Positions 25,401 through 38,553 of a DNA stretch of 64,000 nucleotides are shown piece by piece. The position numbers and the translations under genes were made by a program. The DNA is taken from positions 6,951,427-7,015,426 of the forward strand of contig OX453277.1 of assembly GCA_949710005.1 (NCBI GenBank), written 5' to 3'. The notes beneath the pieces were generated by a model, which did not search any database, was not told the DNA's origin, and saw only the letters and a list, made by a program, of their open reading frames with translations. How positions within the stretch are numbered: the stretch's first letter is position 1; every line of letters starts with the position of its first letter. The stretch comes from Ricordea florida (taxonomy: Eukaryota; Cnidaria; Anthozoa; Corallimorpharia; Ricordeidae).

Positions 25401-28400
25401 TTTTGAAGGAATGTGAATATAACGTGATTCTTTTCAGGTCACTGTAACTTTGATCACGGATTATGTAACTGGAAGGATTGGGAAATTGGACAGGATGATA
25501 ACGAGGATCAGTTTGATTGGTACGATAGAGCCGATGCGCAAAGATTTGGAGGGCCAAATCGGGATCACAGTGAAAATAAACCTCATGGTAAGTAATCTAA
25601 CTTGGTCCGTGTTTCTCGAAAAAGATCCAGACCAGCCAAAAGAGTTAAATTTTTTGGACTCCAAAAGCCAGTCTTCTAAAAGGAACATAGAACATATTTA
25701 TTTTTCGTGGACAATTTTGTTCAAGGAGGAAAGGTGCAATGAGGTTATCCCTATGCGAAGCGCCAACACATAGGTGCTAAGCGCCAATACATAGGTGCGA
25801 AGCGCCAACACATAGGTGCTAAGCGCCAATACATAGGTGCGAAGCGCCAACACATAAGTGCTAAGCGCCAATACATAGGTGCAAAGCGCCAACACATAGG
25901 TGCGAAGCGCCAACACATAGGTGCTAAGCGCCAATACATAGGTGCGAAGCGCCAACACATAGGTGCGAAGCGCCAACACATAGGTGCTAAGCGCCAATAC
26001 ATAGGTCAGACCACAACACCGGGAGCTACGGCCCTACTCATTACGATCAGTGTGTGGGTTCTTTTACGTCCCACTATGTTATCATGAGCAAGGGTTGTGA
26101 CACGTGACCTACGGTTTAAAGTCTAAGCATTTGTAGGTGTCATTACAAAGGCAGCATTTTCTCCTCAGTTTTTTAAAGACCCTGAGTGTTGGTCCGGCCG
26201 GAGTTTCAACCAACTGAGCTAACCGGTCGGCGGAAGGAAGTACAGTGATCATTGTACGAAGCTGTTCTTCATTATAAAAGTAGAGTTTCGCCTTCCGGCA
26301 AAGTTTAGAGACAAGCCAGGTGTCTTTGTTTTCAATTTAAACTGCAGTGTGACGTATTACACCCTATAATTATCGACCCTTCAATCATTGTTGCCCTTTT
26401 AGGCAGTTATGCTACCAGGGCTTCCAATCTTGTCGCACTTATAAGACGAATTGTCTTCCCCTTTTCTTATGAATTTTAAATCATTTTTTTCAAATTGCAG
26501 GGAAGTTCTTATTTTTCCCAAAAGCGAATTTCGCGGTAGAGAAGATGACCAGCGGTGTTTTGGCCAGCGGTTTTGTCAGAGGGCCTCATTGTCTTACATT
26601 TCGTTACTTTATGCCGAATGGCGGGCGACTGAGAGTTTTCATAAAGCAAGCATATTCAGCGGAAGAAAATCCGTATGAAATGATTGTGGAACGCTTCGGC
26701 AGACGCCCGAACCCAGTGGCATGGCATTTACTACGTGAAGAAATTTCAGGAAAACCCAATCCTTATCAGGTAAAACTGGTTACAAACAGGTTTGCTTGAC
26801 CATCGAAAATCAAGTGAACCGCCTAATACAAAAACAATGGAATGATACGAAATAAATATGTGTTATTCACCTAGCATGGTGTCAACATGGCTGGTTATTG
26901 GCCAAGTTGTTTCATTAACGTCTATTGAACAACAAGTAGTCCATGTCTCCTTTACGCAAAAATGGACGAGGTCAATATCAGCCCATCTTGATCGAACAAG
27001 CGTGGTCAATAAAGAATTTATTATATGCCATTTTGCTCTGTTTCGTTTCGCTTGACAAAGCTTGAAATCCATATCCCCATCTTGCCCGCTCGAGTAGCCA
27101 ATCAAAACTCTGATTCACCACATCTTGCCACTGAGCTCACAGAACCAGTTGGTGCATCCGTACTGGAATTGCAAAATGCCAGTTTGTTTCTTATGACACG
27201 TCTATTGTCCGAGATTTTATAGCAGAAAATGGATGACGGCCCTATTTTCCCTCTATAAATGGAACCAGCTAGATAAGTAAAAAAAATTGTCTCCATGGCT
27301 TCGGTGAAACGAGCTGAATCGTCACGTGAGCGATACTGCTCTTGTATCAGAAAAATAGCGCTGTTTACCAGAAAAATGGCGGTGTCGACAGTGCATGTAA
27401 GTCCCGGACGGGACGCAGCATTTTAGGCGAAAGAGTAGAAAGTGGGTGTGATATTTATCATTGTAGGTTTGAATTCACGCTGTTGTCTTTTTTTTTTTCA
27501 GATTTTAATTGAAGGGCTCAAAACTGGTGATCAAAAATACGCTGTTGCAATAGATGACGTGTTCGTCTATCCTGGACTAACATGCAATGGTACGGATGAA
27601 AGTCTATACAAGTACTTACATATTCCTATGAATAAACTTTTAGACGAATTCATTTTGAAGTTGATCGCGACATTTCGACCGCGCCCCTGCTGGTCCTCTT
27701 CAGGCGATACGGTTGACTGGTTACGGTGCATCGTTTATGTACCTGATGATTTGCCCTGATTGGTCCTTTTGATCTTGCCATTGTAACTCTTGTCAGCTGT
27801 TGTTTTTCTCAGAGGTCCACTGGCTTGCTGAGAGTTTGTTGTGATGTTTTTTTTTTTGTTGTCGGCAGCCATCCTTCCAGAATTTCGATACCGTTATCCC
27901 TGTTGATGTTGCTGGGGTTAATTAAGTCTTATCAGAAACCCGTAAGGCTTGACACGAGTAACTACCTTTGAATGTCATTGACCTCAGCTTGTCTACATTC
28001 AATCTGCCAAGACCCGTGAAATTCGACTAAAATTTTGCGAGACCCAGAGTTTTTGAAGGACCATTCACCACCCCTAACAACGGAACTCACCAGCGATAAT
28101 TAGTCATATAAAGCCTTTTATACGCTTGTCATGTTGTCGATGCAGCCAGTTAAACTCTCGACAACCTGATAGAACCCTATTACTGATATATTTTTGCCGT
28201 ATTTTTTTTCTTTTTTATCCAGAATGTCCTGGTAGCCGTGTCACTTATGACGGCCAATGTTGCAAGTTCCCCTTTCAGTATGAGGGTAAAATGTACGACC
28301 GTTGTATTAAGACGCCAGGAAAAGAGTATGGTGGGCTTTACTGGTGCTCGACAACAAGCAACTATGACCAAGATAAGAAGGGGAAAAGATGTACAGGTAA

Positions 28401-31400
28401 CTGCGGGCTTCAGTAATTGTAACACTGATTTTCACCTTGGAGTATTAAAGCAACGTAATTCATGAAAGCAGTAAGTTAATAATAACAGCGTGATTTCCAG
28501 AAATCTCCTGAAAATTATTGGTGCGTCATCTCAACGGAGTACACATCACAGAATCCACACCCACATGCGAGGTCGTCGTTCCTATTCGGTAGCCCTCGTG
28601 TGGTGTTGCCGCTTTTGATCGGTAGTTTTCGTCTGTGTTGGTACAAAATTTTAGCTAGCAGTGTCAATGTTAGTGTTTTTTCCGGTTACGCGACAAGAAA
28701 AGCAAATGGAATCAGTGGCATCTGAGGTGAGTTACAAGAAGCCGAATTCGAGTCAGAGTCGGAGTAAATTTCAGTTTGATGAAAGGAGACGAAATTTAGT
28801 TCGAGTTAGTAGGCAATTTCGAGTTATATGGTTAGCTCTTTCTTAGGGAATTTTTAACTCCAGTTTTAAATGATTTCTTGTCCCAAAGATATCAATGAGT
28901 GCTACAAAAATCCTTGTGCTTCTGGAGCTACTTGTGTTGACCTGTATTTTGACTACAAGTGCCTCTGTCCAGAATATATGACGGGAAAGAACTGTGATGT
29001 TGGTAAGTACTGGAGTCGTTCTGAGCGTTTTAAGCTGCGTTTACTCTATAACCGTACAAAATCTGATCCGATATGCCTTCCGTTCACTCTTCAGCTGCTA
29101 TCCGGACAGGTTTGTTACCGCCTGTCCGAGTTTTGTGTCTGCTCCGGGAGCAGGTACATATACAGTTTTATTATATCTCTCAGTTAGTACGCGCGCTGTG
29201 ATTGGTCAATTTAGCGGGCCGTACTTCACTGTACGGCCCGCTAAAGTTTGTTTTGGTCGCCAAAATGACTCCAGAGATATAATAAATATCTTATTAACCT
29301 CGTTTTCTCGGTCCGTACTGTAAAATACGGATCCTCGTTTTTTCCCGTCGATTTATGGCCCAAGCGCGAAGCGCTTGGGCCATAAATCGACGGGAAAAAA
29401 ACTCGGTCCGTATTTTACAGTACGGACCTCGAACTCGATTAATAAGAGGTATTTAGATCCGCAACTGTCTCACGTTGTATGGGCACATAATGATCATATT
29501 TGGTGGGTTCCGCTTTCGTACCCGGACACCATTTTTGGCGTCCATGTTTTCATTTAACACCATTTTTGGTGTTGTTATTTTTGGCCGTTCTGCGAATGGG
29601 TTAGGTAGTGGACTGGTAGAGTGTGAAAACGTGAAAATACGTACGAAAACCGCCTCAGTGTGAACAGTTTTAAAACTTGCATGTATCCAAACTGTACTTG
29701 CACGAATCCACTCTGTAACAGTACAGTGGTGTTACAGTGCGAACATAGCCTTAACCTGTCAATTTGGCCTGGTTCCTTCTCAATTTGCACAAACCAATTT
29801 CTGCACACGGTAGGTCTCTTTAGTTGATACTTGCAAACTCCACTCATAACTGTAGTAGCATTGATTGAGGTTGCTCGCAATGATGCGCTTCTGTTAAAAT
29901 GTAACTAGCAATTACTTTCTGAAATCGCGCCACTGTTCATTAAGATTGAAGAGAATAATAGTTTTAGTATTTAACAATTATTCGCCGAAGGCGAAGTGTT
30001 TATCGGTGAATATTCACCGAGACGAAGTCGAGGTGAATATTCACCGATAATCACTGAGCCTGAGGCGAATAATTGTTTTAGTATAAATACATAGGTGATT
30101 ATTTCAAGAAAAGAAAAGAAAAAGCATTGTACAACACGAAAAAAATTTATTTCATAGAAGCCCGCGAACGACTGGCAGCCATTTTGTTCGTCGAGGTAAT
30201 TATCGGCTGATAATCCGAGATAGCGAACCAATCAGAGCGCGCGATTTTGGATAAGCACCTGAGTATTCATACTAAACACCAATGAAGCAACTTCAGTCAC
30301 ATTGAACTCACAGTAAAACAGGCCGTTACACATTAGCAAAACAAATTGCGAAAAGCTTTCCCAGAACCCCTTGCACTGTTCAACTCATAGGAGTTGAATA
30401 GTGTTGAATATCCCGAGGTAGTGAGCCAATCAGATTCCTCAAAATACCAAGATTGCTGAGTTGGTATATGTTATAGTTAAATTTTTTTCCTGGTTCAAGT
30501 TTTATTTTCCTTTGTTTTCTGGTATGGTTATTTATGATAAGTTTGAAACAAAGGAAAATAGAATTTAAACCAAGGATAAAGTTGAACTACAACATATACA
30601 CTAAAAAAGATTACATTATGCAGTTCCATGATTTACTGTTTCCATTCAGACATCGACGAATGCGTTGCCAATCCCTGCAGTCATGGAACGTGTCAAAATC
30701 ACGCCTTTGGTTACACGTGCATGTGTACAAGTGGCTTCACAGGGAAAAACTGCGAAAAGGGTAAGCAACTTTTTGTTAGTATGAATGTTGCATTGACCTA
30801 CGAATTTCGCAACACTGTTTTCACAAAGTAAACTTATATAAACCTAAGATCACCCATTTATATCAAGTGGGTCGGGATATTCTCCAAACTAACTCTACAG
30901 ATAATAATATTCCTTGTGGAGGTGTTATTATGTGGCGCAGTTTTATTTGTCGATCTAATAGTTCTTTCGTTTTATTGCCGCGGAAAAGAATTTAAAAATA
31001 GCACTATCTGCTATTCTGTGCAAAAGGCCTAATAGGGAAGAAGAAGGCTTCTGGTAATGGTCTTTTGTCCCAGAATTTATCTCGCATAAAATAGTTCGAC
31101 CCATTTTTAAAGTAATATCTCAGTGGAGGAATGCACAAATGCACAAATTAGATTAAAGAGGTTTCAGAGGCAAAAAAGATGGTTGCTTACGCCGCCATTC
31201 TTTCAACAAAATATACAGTTATTTTGCCGTAGATGTATTTTTTAAAAGTCCTTTTTCGCGAGCGATTAAAATGAACGTACAAATTTTGAATGTCTGTTTT
31301 CGACGCTGAACAACAGACTTGTGGCGAGTTTCTACTAATTACCAATTATTCGCCGAAGGCGAAGTGATTCTCGGTGAATATTCACCGAGACGAAGTCGAG

Positions 31401-34400
31401 GTGAATATTCAGGGAGAATCACTGAGCCTGAGGCGAATAATTGTTTTAGTATAAATACACAGATGATTATTTCAAAAAAGAAAAGAAAAGCATTGAACAC
31501 GAAAAAAATTATTTCATCACAAGCGCGCGAACGACTGACAGCCATTTTGTTCGTCGAGGTGATTATCGGCTGACAATCCGAGATAGCGAACCAATCAGAG
31601 CGCGCGATTTTGTATAATCACCTGAGTATTTATACTAATCAAGATTATTCTTTTTCAATTTTGATATGTTTTGTACAGTTATGGAGCAAATTACATGTAT
31701 TTTAAGCGAAGTACAAAACATTTGTAGAGATTCTATTATTTAGATATGTGATCGTGGTTGGATAATTTGTATGAAAATTTGTCTGGGTGGCCTGGGTTCG
31801 TGACTGAGTCGCCCTGTACAGGGGCGTAACCAGGATTTTTCAAAGGGGGGGGGGGGGGGGGGCTCACAGAGGCTACTCACTCTTGTCATGGCGTTTTCGC
31901 CACCTGAATATTGTAGGTTGTTTGCTCAAAAGAAGGCCTACCAAGGGGGGGTCACGGGCACCCCAGGACCCCCCTAGCTACGCTCCTGCTGTAAGAGTAA
32001 GATAAAGTTAAACACACAGTAATATTCTTCATTCCATACTTCGAAGACATCAACGAGTGTGAAACAGGACAACACGACTGTGGGAAGACAGGGAAATGTG
32101 TAAATATCCCAGGATCGTACAAGTGCGTGTGTGATTCTGGGTACACTGGGTCCAGTTGTTCAAAAGGTACGTGAGGATGTCCTTTAAGAAGACTTAGTAA
32201 TTGCGAAAAATGACACCGCACCAAATCGCCCCTAAAATTGGCAACAGGGCAATACCTAGGCCTGTGAAGAGTGCATTTCGAGTTTGATATTAGATAGATT
32301 GAATTTCCTTGACTTGATGATTTTCTCAATTCTCATAAACTTACTGTTCCCTTGACAGTGTTCGGAGCTGTTAGGAGACTGAGTCTTATCGTTCAGTGGA
32401 ACGGTTAAAAAGCAACAGTTTGATCTCCCTTCATGAAAATGGCCAGCAACCAAAGAAATGTCTTACCACATGTGAGTTCGATGATTCTTAATTTGATTAT
32501 GTTCTAATTATTGTTTTCTAAATCTCCAGATATTGATGAGTGCCTCGATAATCCCTGTCACCATGGAAATTGCACTAATTTCATTGGCGGATTCAGTTGT
32601 AAATGCAAAAGTGGTTACAAGGGAAAAACTTGTGAATCTGGTGAGTTGATGAGAGAATTGATTATTTGTCCTGAAAAGCGTGCCGAATGTTCCGGTATTT
32701 TCCTTTTTTTCCCGATGAAATCCCGAAAGCAATGGGCCCATAGTGGCTTTAACCGACAGAAAAATTTAAAATATAACCCGTAACTGAGTATTCTTGACGA
32801 GATTTGGCATGTTTAGGATGTGACATAAAATCACAGACTCAAAACGAGCCGTGTTTCATGGGATATCCAAAAACGTTAGAATGCCAGATATAGTTAAGGT
32901 AGAATCCCAGTAATTCGTACCAGAATACCTCAAATTCCCATCTAACTCGAACTAAATTTAGTCTCCCTTGATCAAAATTTACCTCGAAGTCTTCTTCTTG
33001 TAAATCACCACTAATGCCATTTATTAGCTCCTCTCCTCGCGCAACCGGAGAAAAACACTAACACTGACCCTACTAAAATAATTAAAAGCGAGAAAAAAAT
33101 GAAAAAATATGTACCAGCCCAAAAGGCATAAAAGAATATAAATTGGGCGTAACTGAGTTACTCATTTCACAGCACTGGACTGTACTGTCATAAATGTGCG
33201 TGTTATAGTTTCTGAGGAGATGAGTTTAATTTGGACTGTACTATATACTCGAACTGTTCTTCGTTTCCTTCAGAGTTCGAATTACCATCGTTCTACTGTA
33301 TTTCAAACGTGAGATACACTGCTTCATGACATATAAAACATCGAGAAGAGAGTTGAAAATGGACGCGCAGCGCAGTATTTTCGGAGAAATTCGAGATGCG
33401 TCGATTGCTTGCTAAAGCTTTTTAAGAGCCGATGTCTGTAAATATCGAGAATCCGAAGTCAGTGGCGAAAATTTCGATTTCCCGATATTTTGCCCAGATA
33501 ACCCCTATGGTGAGTTATTTTCGAAAATACTATTCAAAAATCTTGTGGCACCTTATTTTTTTTTTCAAAATCCGCTTAAGTTTAAAAAACGCCATTTTTG
33601 CTTCCCGCCGCGGTCGACAGAATGGAAATTTGCTGCATTTTCGTTTCGCTCGTACGGAACAACGCGCTTACATCTAACACTGTTATTTGGGCGGATTATT
33701 GCACATGTCTTGTTCTTTCAAAAACACAAAATAACAAGAAGACGCCTGAAGGCGTTTACGCGGGATGTGTTGGTTTAAAATTGCTGACGCAGTATGTTTT
33801 TTTTAGCTGATTGTGCGATCCTGGATATCCATGGTGCAATCCAACCTGACTTGCACGTGATTTGGAGTTACAGCCAATAAAAGTCACACAATTTTTTCGG
33901 GACGGGCTCGGGATACGGGAAAGTTAAAAAAACAAGGCAATTTTTGACTCCCAAGACGACGAAAGGAATGCGCTACCGAATTTTATACGCTGGCTGACTA
34001 CGTCATCCCGCGTAATAATGCAACAGTTCTTGCCATATCGAATTTCTTAGCTGTTCCAACTACCCCAATTATACCGCCTGAGCGGAAGAGCTTTAAGAAT
34101 TTTAAGTAATTTTAGCAATAAAACCCAACTGGTACTGACATAAATTGTGAACTTGAAAGTATTATTCTTTTGAAGTTAAACCTTAGTTTTACGTTGCCTT
34201 AAAATTTCACAGGTGGCCCGACAAAACCGCCCTGTCAAGAGCTTCGGATTCTTGATATTTACAGACATCGGCTCTTAAAAGTTACAATTTTAATTGAGGG
34301 ATAAATAAAGATGCAAAAACAAGCCGTGTTTCATTAAATATCCAAGCACGTCACGGTGCTTGATTTTCATTTTCTTTTACAACTTTTACTGTTGCATTTG

Positions 34401-37400
34401 AGTTATAGAATTCTTTTTTCCCCCTTCTCTCTTGCAGAATAAACGAGTTTAGAAAAGTGTATGCTCCAAAAAAATCGCTGTCTCTAATCAGCGATCGGTC
34501 TTGATAATTAGCTGTTAAACATTCAAAATAGAAACAATTATTTGAAACCCTTACTATGTGGCATTTTTGTGTTTCTATTTCTTCCTGTTATTTTTATTTA
34601 TTTTTTTTGTTTAGACACGAATGAATGCGAATTCAACCCTTGTAAGAACAAAGGAAACTGCACTGATTTGATAAATCGTTTCGAATGTACTTGCCTCAGA
34701 GGATACACTGGGACACTTTGTGAAATTGGTAAGGTTGAATTAAGACAAGTAACCGTCCTTTGTAATACCTCCACCCCAGAAATAATTAATATCGGAATCC
34801 CATAGGACTTGAAACCTGTAAGTGCCTTTGAATCTCATTAACCCATACAGCCCCAATATCAACATTCATTTTCTTCTCACTGTTCTCATATATTTGTTAT
34901 GGTGCTAGTGAGGAGAATTTGTTTAAATATCAATAAAACTCTTTCAGGTGATCATTTTCTTTATTCTCATACCCTGAATGGTTGATTATCAATGAATATT
35001 TGTATGAGAAATTGGATGCTGCTCAACATTAAAAGGTTAACTACAGCTTGTCCGCATTCCTTACTCAAGCTCCATATTTGGAAGGCAAGACGAACCACTT
35101 AAACCATCAAACTGCGTTGAACAGCGTGACGTTGTGTCATCAGATCTGTCATGGAGTGAACATGTCGTTGCGACAATCAATAAGGCTAACAAAGTGAGGC
35201 CCCATTAGGGGTTTCAGGGATACGAGATATTTGTGAAAAAAATTATAGGGATACGGGATATTTAGAAAAGAGATCGTGGGATATCGACCGTCAAAGTTTT
35301 CTTTTTTGACAGAATAAAACAGGATAATTGATCAATATGAAAGATCGACGCGAAAAGGAAAAAAAGTACTTGAAAATGCGAATTAATGTATTTCCCCATG
35401 AAAAAAAAACATTGTAATCATCCTTCAAACCCCATTTGCACTCGATTTCTATTTTTAAGTATGAAACCACACCGGAAAATGTGTCAGTTTTACATTATTT
35501 GAAAATCGGACTTATCACATGCAGTGACGTTATCAGTATTAACTTAAATAATAGTGATAAAAACTACAGGAATTAATGGGATACGGGATATTCAGACCCC
35601 CCCCCCCTCCCTAATGGGGTCTCCAAAGTGCCTAGCTCTTGTTCTCAGAACGCTGGGCCCATCAAATCCCTAGGCCTTCTCAATACTGTACAAATCGCTT
35701 GTTCGTCCATTGCTTGAATATGCAGCCCCGATGTGGAACCCCTATCTCTCCAAATACTTACTTTTGTTGGAAAAAGTTCAAAGAAGAGCCTGCCGCCTTG
35801 CGCTTGACCAAAAACGCGGTGAGGTGCCATACGAAGAGAGATTAAAGACCTTGAAGTTGTCCACACTAGAGTGACGAAGGCTGTACGTATCTTTCCCTTG
35901 TGCAATGCTACAAGACAGTGTTCGAAATGAACAATCTTAACTTTAACGCTTTCTTCGAGTTTTCTAGATGCAAGATAACCCGTGCTAACCATAGGTATAA
36001 GCTAAATACGAAGTCAGCTAAATGTAACCCTTTTAAGTATTCCTTTTCAGTGCGCATGGTGCGCGAATGGAATAGCCTACCGAGATCTGTCGTAGAGGCC
36101 GAAAACTTCAACCAGTTTAAAACTGCACTGAAGTGCTTCCTTAGCGTATATCAGTATCTTGTTATAGTTGTCTTTCTTGTAAATTGAATATATCTATATA
36201 TCTTATGTAAATCAGAGATTCTTAAGAGCTATTCTTTTAACTTGTAGCGTGTAAATCCCCCCTGTGGTGAGGAATTTTGTAACTGGTATGAAGTATTCTT
36301 TTACCTCTTTTTTGTTAAGGAAAACGTCATAGGGACAACGTCTTGTTTCTCCTTTTCAAGATATATTTTGTAACTCATTTTATTTCACAGCATCTTGAAT
36401 AAACATGATTTGATTTGATTTGATTTGACGTATTTACCAGGGAATATTCACCACCCCTCAAAACACAGCGGACACGTCCTCGTTGGAGGTGCATGTTGTT
36501 TTGGACTCGCCAAGCAAATGGGACGTGCAACAAGCTCAAGGGTTTGGGCGAGCAGTTTCCAAATATGGTGCTTGAGAAAATATTGAATCTGGACAAGCTG
36601 TGAACGCCTGTTACACGTTTCAAATTCTTATGAGTTTCTGTTACTATACAACGTAGCTTAACTCCTTACACCATCAATGCTTTATGAAAAAAACTGAATC
36701 GACCTAAAAGCAAATCCCACAAACTAACTTGTAGGGCAGTGTATGGCACTCTGTATATACTGCGTTATTGACCAAGCATGAAGACAAGATGGCTCCATAT
36801 TGGCCGAGTTCCTTCCAGAACGAGGCCAATATCCAGCCACCTTGACCGAGCAAGCCTGGTCAATAAAGGATTTATTATATGGCCATTTTGTTTTGATTTG
36901 TTGTGCGGGACAAAGCGGGAATTCCCGTGATGTGTTCTCTTGCAAGATTCATTTTGTGATTATTTTATAAACGCACGTCTTTAATTTTTTTGAAACATCA
37001 CCCTCGTGTTGCCGTCAAATAAATTTGTTGTGTGACATTAATTTTACAATAGTTTTTCTGTTATTGAAAGGTTGAAGGCAACTTCCTGGCTAAAAAGAAA
37101 TTTTCCGTGGATTTGTAACAAACTCTTTTGAAGGGAGAAGCACCAATCAGAAGCAATTGCAAATAATAACGATAACGATATTGACAATAATTATGATAAT
37201 GATAATATTAATTATTATTATTATTATTATTAATTATTATTGAAGCACCAATCAGAAGCAATTGCAAATAATGACGATTACTATATTGACAATAATTATG
37301 ATAATGATAATATTAATTATGTTATTTAATTTATCCATTATTTCTCTTTATTATTTTACATTTGCTCATTTATAAACTCATCGTTTTATCGTTTGTAATC

Positions 37401-38431
37401 CGCATTGTCGACTTTTTCAGTATTTGTTTCATATTAATTTTTAGGTCGTTCTAGCAGGTCGCGCACTAATTGTTATAATCAGGAGCCCATTACCCGGAGT
37501 GTGCAACTCCCATACTGGGTCTGTGAAGCGGCGTTTTCACAAGTAAGGTTATTTTTAGATCGTCTCACCCGCGAAATGGTTTGGGAGAGCCAATGACAAG
37601 CTAGTGCATGATTGATATGTAGCATGATAAGCGCCTGTAACGACAACGAACATAGCCGACATTAGAAATAGTCAAGGTATTTACATAGAGAATAGTAGCT
37701 CCGATGAGATAACTGAGACAGCGGAAACAACTTTTTTCGCGGGAGAAGCCGCTCTAAAAATAACCTTACTTGTGAAAACGTCGTTGCATAAACCTATAGC
37801 AGTTGCACGCTCCGGGTAATGGCTCCTATTATAATATAATAAACACTATTTGCACTGTTACATTGTGCTGAATAATATCGCCAAGTATACCTCGTTTTCT
37901 AAACCATGTTTTGTTTTCTTTTTTGTCGGCATGTCGACAGATATCAATGAGTGCCTTGCAAATCCGTGTGTTCATGGCCTGTGTGCAAATTATCTGGGTG
38001 GATATAGTTGTAAATGTGAAAAGGGTTACACTGGAAAAAACTGCGAAAGCGGTGAGCAGAATTATATTACAATCAGCGACCCATTTCTCGAAAGGCCCGG
38101 TAACTGGCTTATCTTCAGTGTAATATAATTTATTCACACAACTGGCGTAAAACAAATGACACAAAGCATTGTTAACAATGTACCCTAACTAACAAAGAAA
38201 ATGAATACATTATATTACACCACCCCGAGAACTCAGTTGACCCTTTCACTCCCAAGGGGTCTCCATTTTACGAGTAAAATTGTCTGGCGTTAGACAGAGT
38301 AAAATCTGTAAAGTCACTCTTGGGAGAGAAAGGGTTAAGGGTGATTGTTTTTTGAGGGAGATGGTTTTTTAAGAGAGATAGTTTTTTAAGAGAGATAGTT
38401 TTAAAATCTGTCACTCCCAAGGGGTCCCCAT

Positions 38432-38471
<40 letters not shown>

Positions 38472-38489
38472 GTCTGGCGTTAGAGTCAC

Positions 38490-38553
<64 letters not shown>

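Noticed and set aside
25698..26002. Open frames with repeated 'TYVLALR' or 'PMCWRFA' units
   Set aside because: Translations of a 21-bp minisatellite whose period is a multiple of three.
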